DNA of 64,000 nucleotides, from the NCBI RefSeq assembly GCF_001427285.1, contig NZ_LMFV01000023.1:317714-381713 (forward strand). Reading direction: 5' to 3'. The position numbers were made by a program, and so were the translations under genes. Shown in pieces: positions 1 to 6,581 of the stretch. The notes beneath the pieces are model-generated. The model saw only the letters and a list, made by a program, of their open reading frames with translations. It made no database searches and was not told the DNA's origin. Source of the stretch: Mesorhizobium sp. Root552. Its GTDB lineage: Bacteria; Pseudomonadota; Alphaproteobacteria; Rhizobiales; Rhizobiaceae. Within the stretch, counting starts at the first letter, position 1. Every line of letters starts with the position of its first letter.

Positions 1-234
1 CGGGTCCATTGGGCCGAACCAATGGGGGGAGGTCACCGCCGCCCTGACCGTTGCCCGGTGCGCAGCCGGTTCCCGCAAGAGCGATGGGACGGATTATGCG
101 GGAGGTGGCAGAGGGTGGGAAAAGTGAGGTGAAGGTTTTTGTAGGAAGTGAGTGGGATCAAGGGTTTGGGGAGTGAAGAGGATGGGTTTCCTAGGCAAAT
201 ATTCTCCAGGTAACCACATCTGCCGGAACGCAAT

Positions 235-933
235 CTATCTCACAGCGCGTTTCGACCCGGATAATCTATGCTCTGGTGGCACCGAACTGACATTCTGCTT
301 GACGTTTGATGGGTCTTGTAAAGCGACCGAAATCTTTGTGAGTAGCAGTGGCAGTTGCGATATGTCGGACCTGCTCACGCCATCTCGGCGGATCTGCCAA
401 CCTACCGTCTTGTCCAGATGAACAGCCAGATCCGCTTTTTCAAGCAACTGCAATACGTCGCTGTTGTATCTCTCACTGTAACGTTCGACCATTCTTATCT
501 CAGCATTCGTTTCTCGGTCACTATGAGGGTATTCGCCGCCTGTCCAAGTTGTAGTTCTCACCTCTTGCCAAGCTTTGATTCGCTCCGCCTCAAATTCCGC
601 TATCAAAGCAGATATTTTCTCAGCAAGTTTGTCGGCTGTATTTGCCAGTGCTCGTCGATCTATATCAAAAGTCTGTTTTTTTAGTTCAGATTTCCGCACT
701 ATAGTATCTAGCCAAAATCCGGCAGCAAAGGCCACGACAGCAATCGCTGTGTTTAAAGCCCAAGGTTGGGTAAGATATTTATACGGAGTTGGTGTATATA
801 ACTCCCATAACCATGATAGTAATCCATCCCATCCATGTCTCTCTGCAAGTTTTTCTATATTTAAATAAAGAATAGCAAAGAAAGGAATAGTAATATACTT
901 TAATAAATGCCTTGCAATACCGTATGGCGCCAT
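235..933 (-). CDS. Low-GC hypothetical membrane protein
   Basis: I do not recognise this 232-aa protein. Two hydrophobic stretches are visible, at about residues 10-25 and 58-76, followed by a charged region (about 80-135) rich in Glu, Lys and Arg that could form a coiled coil, so it is probably a membrane-anchored protein with a cytoplasmic C-terminal part. The gene is clearly richer in A+T than everything to its right and uses AT-ending codons that the neighbours avoid, which suggests horizontal acquisition. No convincing Shine-Dalgarno precedes the ATG at 933. It stands alone, pointing left. The 234 bases to its left hold no gene I can support, only a small CCATTGG/CCAATGG hairpin at 6-25. 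Confidence 0.5.
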   Translation of the reverse strand: MAPYGIARHLLKYITIPFFAILYLNIEKLAERHGWDGLLSWLWELYTPTPYKYLTQPWALNTAIAVVAFAAGFWLDTIVRKSELKKQTFDIDRRALANTADKLAEKISALIAEFEAERIKAWQEVRTTTWTGGEYPHSDRETNAEIRMVERYSERYNSDVLQLLEKADLAVHLDKTVGWQIRRDGVSRSDISQLPLLLTKISVALQDPSNVKQNVSSVPPEHRLSGSKRAVR

Positions 934-1003
934 GAGGGTCTCATGTAGAAAGTGCCGTGAATCGTGATGTTATCATACGCTTCTACGCCCGATTTCGCCA
1001 GTG

Positions 1004-2026
1004 TCAGCGCGGCACGCCGGCGACGGAGCTGCGCACGACGAGATCGACCGGCCACACTTCCCCGCGCGACCCGCTTTCGAGTCCTGAAATGCGGGCCGCC
1101 AGCCGCTCCGCCACCCGCGCGCCGGCTGCCCGGATCGAGGAGCGGGTGGTGGCGAGCGGCACGGAGAAGTTCTCGGGTCTCAGCCACGGAAAAACGTCGT
1201 CATGAGCGATCAGCGAGACGTCGCCCGGAATGCTGACGGCAAGGTCGCGCGCTGCCCGCACGACGCCGAGCGCCATGATGAGACTGGAGCAGAGGATGGC
1301 TGTCGGCGCATCGGCGCTTTCGAGCAGCCGTCGCGCCGCCCGGTAGCCGTTCTCCTCGGTCATTGTCATCGAGAGGATATGGCGCTCGTCGAGCGAGAGG
1401 CCGTCGCCGGCGAGCGCGCGCCGCACGCCTTGCTCGCGATGGATGGCGAAGGTTTCCCTCATATCGCCGTTGATCAGCGCGATGCGCCGGTGGCCAAGCT
1501 GCAGCAGCAGCCGCGTCGCTTCGCGGAAGGCACCCTCATTGTCGATGTCGATATAGGAATAGTCGAACTCATGGCCGTCGCTGCGGCCATGCACGATGAA
1601 GGGAATGCCGAGCGCATGGAGAAGCGCGATGCGGCGGTCGGCAGGACGGGGCGAGGAGATATAGACGGCATCGACCTGCTTGTTCGCCACGATGCGGCGG
1701 TAGGTGGTTTCCTGGTCTTCGGCATCGGCGGGCGACAGGACCAGGTCGAGTTCGTGCGAGCGCGCATAGTCGCCGAGGCCGGACAGGAATTCGACGAAAT
1801 GCGGGTCGATATCGACGCTGGCGCCGGTCGGCAGCACGTAGCCGATCATGCCGGTCTTGCCGGTGGCGAGCCGCCGCGCGCTCGGGTTCGGGCGGTAGCC
1901 ATGCCGCTTGGCGGCGTCCATCACCCGCCGGCGCGTTTCCTCGTTGACCTCCGGGTAGCCGTTCAGCGCCCGGCTCACCGTCGTCTGCGAAAGCGCCAGC
2001 ATCTGCGACAACTGTTTGAGGTTCAA
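1004..2026 (-). CDS. aglR: LacI-family repressor of the alpha-glucoside operon (AglR)
   Basis: 340-aa LacI/GalR regulator. The N-terminal helix-turn-helix (LSQTTVSRALNGYPEV) lies at about residues 11-26, followed by the hinge and a periplasmic-binding-protein-like sugar domain. It is divergent from aglEFGAK, the arrangement known for Sinorhizobium agl, so it is inferred to repress that operon until an alpha-glucoside (sucrose, maltose, trehalose) binds. I chose the TTG at 2026: a GGAGACAGG Shine-Dalgarno sits just upstream and the product then begins MNLKQLSQ, as expected for AglR. The longer frame from the TTG at 2047 would overlap the operator-like palindrome at 2046-2055. That palindrome suggests autoregulation. 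Confidence 0.85.
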   Translation of the reverse strand: MNLKQLSQMLALSQTTVSRALNGYPEVNEETRRRVMDAAKRHGYRPNPSARRLATGKTGMIGYVLPTGASVDIDPHFVEFLSGLGDYARSHELDLVLSPADAEDQETTYRRIVANKQVDAVYISSPRPADRRIALLHALGIPFIVHGRSDGHEFDYSYIDIDNEGAFREATRLLLQLGHRRIALINGDMRETFAIHREQGVRRALAGDGLSLDERHILSMTMTEENGYRAARRLLESADAPTAILCSSLIMALGVVRAARDLAVSIPGDVSLIAHDDVFPWLRPENFSVPLATTRSSIRAAGARVAERLAARISGLESGSRGEVWPVDLVVRSSVAGVPR

Positions 2027-2045
2027 GAACCTGTCTCCGAAATCC

Positions 2046-2055
2046 AAAGCGCTTT
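2046..2055. promoter_or_regulatory. LacI-type operator palindrome at aglR
   Basis: AAAGCGCTTT is a perfect 10-bp palindrome with the central CG pair typical of LacI-family operators. It lies 20 bases upstream of the aglR start. An identical core recurs at 2253-2262 before aglE, 207 bp away centre to centre, so the two sites could be bound together by a looping AglR dimer of dimers. The binding itself is inference. Confidence 0.6.
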
Positions 2056-2213
2056 AAAAACTCGACCAAAAAGCCCGAGTGTGCTCCGCTTAACAATAGG
2101 CGCGGCGATCGGTCGAAGGAAGGCAGAACCGTTGCTGCGGCGCAAAATTGCATGATGCAGTGCAGAATTATGGCAATGTCGAGGAAAATTAAATCGATTA
2201 GTGTTTAAGCGTC

Positions 2214-2243
2214 TTGACTCTCCACCGATTCAGTGACGAGATA
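2214..2243 (+). promoter_or_regulatory. Possible sigma70-type promoter of aglEFGAK
   Basis: TTGACT at 2214-2219 is a good -35 hexamer. GAGATA at 2238-2243 is a weak -10 at 18-bp spacing. The operator at 2252-2263 would then cover the start of transcription, which fits repression by a LacI-type protein. The 342-bp interval between aglR and aglE holds no other gene. Confidence 0.35.
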
Positions 2244-2251
2244 AGCAGAAC

Positions 2252-2263
2252 CAAAGCGCTTTG
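2252..2263. promoter_or_regulatory. LacI-type operator palindrome before aglE
   Basis: CAAAGCGCTTTG is a perfect 12-bp palindrome 106 bases upstream of the aglE start and just downstream of the candidate promoter. It shares its AAAGCGCTTT core with the site at 2046-2055 next to aglR. It is the expected target of the adjacent LacI-family regulator. Confidence 0.65.
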
Positions 2264-2368
2264 AAATTGCCTTCAAAGAGTCAGGTTCTGGCCTTGAAGG
2301 CGGCAAAGCAGCCTCGGCGCGCGGAATGGAGGTTCCGCACGATATCTTGCACCATTGGGAGGAAGCCG

Positions 2369-3724
2369 ATGAAGAAGATGCTTTTGACGGGCGCGGCCCT
2401 TGCCGCGCTGGCATGGAGCCTGCCCGCGCATGCTGAGCTGAAGTTCAAGCCGGGCGAGGACCAGAAGTTCCACTGGGCGAATTTCGACGAGCTGAAGAAG
2501 GTCGACCTCAAGGGCGAGACGCTGACCATTTTCGGGCCGTGGCGCGGCGAGGACGAGGACCTGGTGCGTTCGGTGCTGGCGTATTTCGTCGAAGCCACCG
2601 GCGTGGAGCTGAAATATTCCTCTTCGGAAAACTATGAACAGCAGATCGTCATCGACACGCAGGCCGGCAGCCCGCCCAACATCGCCATCCTGCCGCAGCC
2701 GGGCCTCATCCAGGATCTTGCATCCAAGGGGCTGCTGACGCCGCTTGGCGACGACGTCGCCACCTGGGTGAAGGACAATTACGGCGCGGGCCAGTCCTGG
2801 GTCGATCTCGGCACCTACAAGGGCAAGGACGGCACGCCGGGCTACTACGCTTTCCCCTACAAGGCCGACGTGAAGTCGCTGGTCTGGTATTCGCCCGACA
2901 ATTTCGAGGAAGCCGGCTACGAGGTTCCCAAGACGCAGGAGGATCTGGCCGCCCTTGAGCAGAAGATCGTTGCCGACGGCGGCAAGCCGTGGTGCATCGG
3001 GCTTGGCTCCGGCGGCGCGACCGGCTGGCCGGCGACCGACTGGGTGGAAGACATCATGCTGCGCACGCAGCCGCCCGAAACCTATGACAAGTGGGTGAAG
3101 AACGAGATTCCGTTCAACGATCCGGCGGTGGTCAACGCCATCGACATCTTCGGCAAGATCGCGACCGACGACAAGATGGTCGACGGCGGCGCGGCAGCGG
3201 TTGCGGCGACCGATTTCCGCGACAGCCCCAAGGGCCTCTTCACGGTGCCGCCGAAGTGCTACATGCACCATCAGGCATCGTTCATTCCCTCCTTCTTCCC
3301 CGAGGGGACGGAACTCGGCGTCGATGCGGACTTCTTCTATTATCCGCCCTATGCCTCCAAGCCGGAACTCGGCCAGCCGGTTCTGGGCGCCGGCACGCTG
3401 GTAATGATCACCAAGGATTCCAAGGCCGCGCGCGAATTCATCAAGTTCCTTGAAATGCCGCTCGCGCATGAATTGTGGATGGCGCAGAAGAGCTTCGTGA
3501 CCCCGTTCAAGGGCGCGAACACCGAGGCCTACGGATCGGATGCGCTGAAGAAGCAGGGCGAGATCCTGGCCAATGCCACGACCTTCCGCTTCGACGGTTC
3601 CGACCTGATGCCCGGCAAGATCGGTGCAGGCTCGTTCTGGACCGGCATGGTCGATCTGGTCGGCGGCAAGCCGGCCGAGGCGGTGGCGACCGACATCCAG
3701 AAAAGCTGGGACGCCATCAAGTAA
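2369..3724 (+). CDS. aglE: Alpha-glucoside ABC transporter, periplasmic binding protein
   Basis: 451-aa solute-binding protein of the ABC sugar family 1 type. It has a Sec signal peptide of about 22 residues (MKKMLLTGAALAALAWSLPAHA) and then a mature bilobal domain, close in length to Sinorhizobium AglE. It binds alpha-glucosides in the periplasm and delivers them to AglF/AglG. The start at 2369 is set by a GGGAGGAAG Shine-Dalgarno; the upstream in-frame ATG at 2261 lies inside the operator and has no ribosome site. It is the first gene of the operon. Two hairpins follow it (3768-3797 and 3827-3858) and could keep its message level above that of the membrane genes. Confidence 0.9.
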   Translation: MKKMLLTGAALAALAWSLPAHAELKFKPGEDQKFHWANFDELKKVDLKGETLTIFGPWRGEDEDLVRSVLAYFVEATGVELKYSSSENYEQQIVIDTQAGSPPNIAILPQPGLIQDLASKGLLTPLGDDVATWVKDNYGAGQSWVDLGTYKGKDGTPGYYAFPYKADVKSLVWYSPDNFEEAGYEVPKTQEDLAALEQKIVADGGKPWCIGLGSGGATGWPATDWVEDIMLRTQPPETYDKWVKNEIPFNDPAVVNAIDIFGKIATDDKMVDGGAAAVAATDFRDSPKGLFTVPPKCYMHHQASFIPSFFPEGTELGVDADFFYYPPYASKPELGQPVLGAGTLVMITKDSKAAREFIKFLEMPLAHELWMAQKSFVTPFKGANTEAYGSDALKKQGEILANATTFRFDGSDLMPGKIGAGSFWTGMVDLVGGKPAEAVATDIQKSWDAIK

Positions 3725-3767
3725 AGACTCGCAAAGGGCGCGGGGCGGACGCAGCCTCCCAGGCGCG

Positions 3768-3797
3768 CTGGCCCGGACCGTCGAAGGCCCGGGCCAG
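3768..3797 (+). other. Intercistronic hairpin after aglE
   Basis: CTGGCCCGG at 3768-3776 pairs with CCGGGCCAG at 3789-3797, giving a 9-bp GC-rich stem with a 12-nt loop and no following T-run. Hairpins like this after binding-protein genes often stabilise the upstream message or cause partial termination. That role is inference. Confidence 0.45.
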
Positions 3798-3826
3798 TGG
3801 GGAAAGGCGGCATAGCGTGAAACTTG

Positions 3827-3858
3827 GGGCAGCCTGACGCGGCACCTGCTGGCTGCCC
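3827..3858 (+). other. Second intercistronic hairpin in the aglE-aglF gap
   Basis: GGGCAGCC at 3827-3834 pairs with GGCTGCCC at 3851-3858, an 8-bp stem with a 16-nt loop. It lies 30 bp after the first hairpin, in the 215-bp aglE-aglF gap, and is also without a T-run. It could contribute to differential expression of the binding protein. Confidence 0.35.
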
Positions 3859-3939
3859 GCGCGTGCCGGCTGCACGACAATGGGGCGGGGCAGGCAAGTG
3901 TCCCGACCGGAAAAGAATCGGCTCTCGGGGGAGGAACCC

Positions 3940-4953
3940 ATGGCAGCGCAGATTTTCTCGGCCATTTTCGTCATTGTTGTCGGTGTCGGCGGTTGCGTCG
4001 CCTATTTCTGGGGCGCCAACAAGCTGCTCGACATGATCTTCCCCTCGCGCGGCGTGGCAGGCGCTGCGGCTGTCGACAATCTGCGCCGGCAAGGACTGGT
4101 GCGGCCGTGGCTGTTCGTCGGCCCGGCGCTTCTGATCCTGACGATCTACCTGATCTATCCGGTCATCGAGACGCTCAGGCTCTCGTTCATGGACCGCGGC
4201 GGCGAGAATTTCGTCGGCTTCGCCAATTATGCGTGGGCCTTCGGCGACCGCGAGTTCCGCAATTCCATCCTCAACAACATCTTGTGGCTGGCGGTTGTGC
4301 CGGCGGCCTGCACTTTCCTCGGTCTGGTGATCGCGGTTTTGACCGACCGCATCTGGTGGGGAACCATCGCCAAGAGCCTGATCTTTTTGCCGCTGGCGAT
4401 CTCGTTTGTCGGCGCCAGCGTGATCTGGAAGTTCATCTACGAGTATCGCGGCGAAGGCCAGGTGCAGATCGGCATCCTCAACGCCATCGTTCAGTATTTC
4501 GGCGGCGCGCCGCAGGTGTGGATTTCGATCCCCTTCTGGAACAATTTCTTTCTGATGGTGATCCTGATCTGGATCCAGACCGGCTTTGCCATGGTGATCC
4601 TGTCGTCGGCGTTGCGCGGCATTCCCGAGGAAACGCTGGAGGCTGCGGTGATCGACGGGGCAAGCCCGTTCCAGATTTTCTGGAAGATCATGATCCCGCA
4701 GATCTGGGGCACGATTGCGGTGGTGTGGACCACCATCACCATCCTCGTGCTGAAGGTCTTCGACATAGTCTTGACCATGACCAACGGCCAGTGGAACAGC
4801 CAGGTGCTCGCCAATCTCATGTTCGACTGGATGTTCCGTGGCGGCGGCGATTTCGGCCGTGGCGCGACCATTGCGATCATCATCATGATCGCGGTGATCC
4901 CGATCATGATCTGGAACATACGCCAGGCCAACCGCGAGACGGGAGGGCATTAG
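3940..4953 (+). CDS. aglF: Alpha-glucoside ABC transporter, inner-membrane permease
   Basis: 337-aa MalF-type permease. Hydrophobic segments run through the protein, and the cytoplasmic EAA loop that contacts the ATPase is clear at about residues 228-255 (EETLEAAVIDGASPFQIFWK). It pairs with AglG to form the transmembrane channel for alpha-glucosides, powered by AglK. The start at 3940 follows a GGGGGAGGAA Shine-Dalgarno; the longer frame from 3880 lacks one. A strong GGGAGG sits within its last codons, 10 bases before an ATG at 4957. That looks like a ribosome site for the next gene, which is now separated from aglG by the repeat element. Confidence 0.88.
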   Translation: MAAQIFSAIFVIVVGVGGCVAYFWGANKLLDMIFPSRGVAGAAAVDNLRRQGLVRPWLFVGPALLILTIYLIYPVIETLRLSFMDRGGENFVGFANYAWAFGDREFRNSILNNILWLAVVPAACTFLGLVIAVLTDRIWWGTIAKSLIFLPLAISFVGASVIWKFIYEYRGEGQVQIGILNAIVQYFGGAPQVWISIPFWNNFFLMVILIWIQTGFAMVILSSALRGIPEETLEAAVIDGASPFQIFWKIMIPQIWGTIAVVWTTITILVLKVFDIVLTMTNGQWNSQVLANLMFDWMFRGGGDFGRGATIAIIIMIAVIPIMIWNIRQANRETGGH

Positions 4954-5221
4954 ACCATGCCCAGCTTGGTTTGCACCAATTCTGTTTCGCTGTCGGCGCG
5001 GCGACCGACGCGAAGGCTTGCGAAGGCCGATGCGGGACATCGGCCAAGCAAGCCGGCAAAGTTGGCGTCCGCCGACAGAAAACCCGAAGGGCCGGGTCAA
5101 TTTGCGTCAAATCCTTCGGGCTTCGGCTCGGCCGTAGGCCCGCTACGACCTTCGCCAAACCCCTCGACCTTGCCGCAAATTGCCGCCGGCAGAGTGATGC
5201 AAACCAAACTGGGGATGGTCT
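4952..5221. repeat. 270-bp palindromic mosaic repeat between aglF and aglG
   Basis: The ends form a 27-nt inverted repeat, 4952-4978 against 5195-5221, matching at 24 of 27 positions. Nested inside are further inverted repeats: CTGTCGGCG 4990-4998 with CGCCGACAG 5070-5078, GGCCGATG 5025-5032 with CATCGGCC 5038-5045, and CCCGAAGG 5083-5090 with CCTTCGGG 5113-5120. The layout resembles rhizobial intergenic mosaic elements. It fills exactly the space between the aglF stop and the aglG start. No target duplication or transposase is visible. Confidence 0.75.
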
Positions 5222-5223
5222 GA
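4957..5223 (+). CDS. Possible repeat-derived leader peptide coupled to aglG
   Basis: An 88-codon frame runs the whole length of the repeat element. Its ATG at 4957 is preceded at proper distance by the GGGAGG at the end of aglF. Its stop TGA at 5221-5223 overlaps the aglG start ATG at 5223 as TGATG. The composition (Pro-, Arg- and Ser-rich, low complexity) gives no sign of selection as a protein. Its plausible role is to carry ribosomes from the ancestral aglG ribosome site across the insertion into aglG. Whether it is translated is unknown. Confidence 0.3.
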   Translation: MPSLVCTNSVSLSARRPTRRLAKADAGHRPSKPAKLASADRKPEGPGQFASNPSGFGSAVGPLRPSPNPSTLPQIAAGRVMQTKLGMV

Positions 5224-6377
5224 TGGCTGGTTCGACCGGAAAATCCTTCATCGGCCGTTTCGGCGTCCATCTCGCGGTGCTTGTCTTCGTCGTCATCTGG
5301 ACGATCCCGACGCTCGGCATCTTGGTCTCGTCCCTGCGCGACAAGGACCAGATCATCGCCTCCGGCTGGTGGAATTCGTTCTCGACCTCGAGCCAGACCG
5401 GTGCGGGGCGGCTTGGAACGGCGGCCGACCAGGTCGAGAAGGACGGCAAGTTCCTGATCATGGGCAATCTGTTCGAGGCGGGGAACGCCGCGACGCTGTC
5501 GGCCTTCGGCGTGCGCTCGCAGGAACCGACCAAGTACGAGGCAGGCTCGGTCGCGGAACTCAACGACGGCGTGACGCTGCAGGTCAACGAAGACGGCTCC
5601 TATGTGCTGACCTCGCCGGTGAAGCTGGAAGGCACGCGCGGCCAGCGCGTCTACTACGCTGCCTCGACGCCGCCGCGCTTCACTACCGAAAACTACCAGA
5701 CGGTGCTGTTTTCCGAAGGCATCGGCCGCTCGTTCATGAATTCGCTGACGGTGACGATCCCGGCCACGGTGATCCCGATCCTGATTGCGGCCTTCGCCGC
5801 CTATGCGCTGGCCTGGATGCGCTTTCCGGGACGGGCGCTTTTGATCGCCGTCATCATCGGCCTGCTCGTCGTGCCGCTGCAGATGTCGCTGATCCCGCTG
5901 CTCAAGCTTTACAATGGCGTCGGCGTCTTCTTCGGCGTGCCGGTGAAAACCTATCTCGGTATCTGGCTGGCGCATACCGGCTTCGGCCTGCCTTTCGCCA
6001 TCTACCTGCTGCGCAGCTATATCGCCGGCCTGCCGCGCGAAATCATGGAATCGGCGCGCATCGACGGCGCCAGCGACTTCGAGATATTCGTCAAGATCGT
6101 GCTGCCGCTGTCGTTCCCTGTGCTGGCCTCGTTCGCCATCTTCCAGTTCCTGTGGGTGTGGAACGACCTTCTGGTGGCGATGGTGTTCCTCGGCACCGAG
6201 GCAGACCAGATCGTGCTGACCGCCAAGCTGAATGCGCTCCTGGGTTCGCGCGGCGGCGACTGGGAAATCCTGACCACCTCGGCCTTCGTCACCATCATCG
6301 TGCCGCTGATCGTGTTCTTCTCACTGCAACGCTACTTCGTGCGCGGCCTTCTCGCCGGCTCGGTCAAGGGAGGCTGA
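5223..6377 (+). CDS. aglG: Alpha-glucoside ABC transporter, second inner-membrane permease
   Basis: 384-aa MalG-type permease. After one N-terminal membrane segment (about residues 14-33) there is a large periplasmic region (about 40-160), then the remaining membrane helices. The EAA loop is at about 268-290 (PREIMESARIDGASDFEIF). With AglF it forms the channel. Its start at 5223 overlaps the TGA of the reading frame inside the upstream repeat (TGATG). The bases before it (GGGGATGG) are a poor ribosome site, so translation may depend on coupling. A second repeat element follows the stop. Confidence 0.87.
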   Translation: MAGSTGKSFIGRFGVHLAVLVFVVIWTIPTLGILVSSLRDKDQIIASGWWNSFSTSSQTGAGRLGTAADQVEKDGKFLIMGNLFEAGNAATLSAFGVRSQEPTKYEAGSVAELNDGVTLQVNEDGSYVLTSPVKLEGTRGQRVYYAASTPPRFTTENYQTVLFSEGIGRSFMNSLTVTIPATVIPILIAAFAAYALAWMRFPGRALLIAVIIGLLVVPLQMSLIPLLKLYNGVGVFFGVPVKTYLGIWLAHTGFGLPFAIYLLRSYIAGLPREIMESARIDGASDFEIFVKIVLPLSFPVLASFAIFQFLWVWNDLLVAMVFLGTEADQIVLTAKLNALLGSRGGDWEILTTSAFVTIIVPLIVFFSLQRYFVRGLLAGSVKGG

Positions 6378-6390
6378 TTTGATGTCTTTT

Positions 6391-6546
6391 ACCCCCCTCT
6401 GGCCTGCCGGCCATCTCCCCCTCAAGGGTGGAGATTGCTTGAATGGTCGGGTATCCTCAGTAGCCAACCTTGTAGGATCGGCACGGAGTGTCGTGTCGCC
6501 GATCTCCCCCCTTGAGGGGGAGATGGCCGGCAGGCCAGAGGGGGGT
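6391..6546. repeat. RIME-like palindromic repeat between aglG and aglA
   Basis: A 156-bp element bounded by 45-nt inverted repeats, 6391-6435 and 6502-6546, identical at 44 of 45 positions. Each arm is itself largely self-complementary (ATCTCCCCCTCAAGGG followed by GGAGAT). This is the typical build of rhizobial intergenic mosaic elements. It occupies nearly all of the aglG-aglA gap, so transcripts reading into aglA must pass through a very strong potential hairpin. Confidence 0.85.
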
Positions 6547-6581
6547 CCAAAGCGGACCGTCGTCCACATTTCGAGCCGGTC

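Noticed and set aside
6..25. CCATTGG/CCAATGG hairpin at the left edge as a terminator
   Set aside because: Only a 7-bp stem, no T-run, and no gene is visible to its left.
2273..3880. A 535-codon minus-strand frame
   Set aside because: Antisense of aglE; His/Arg/Gly-rich without domains, and no ribosome site.
3993..6377. A 794-codon plus-strand frame that appears to fuse sequence in aglF with aglG
   Set aside because: The first part is aglF read in the wrong frame and the next part reads through the repeat element. Only the section from 5223 (aglG) is real.
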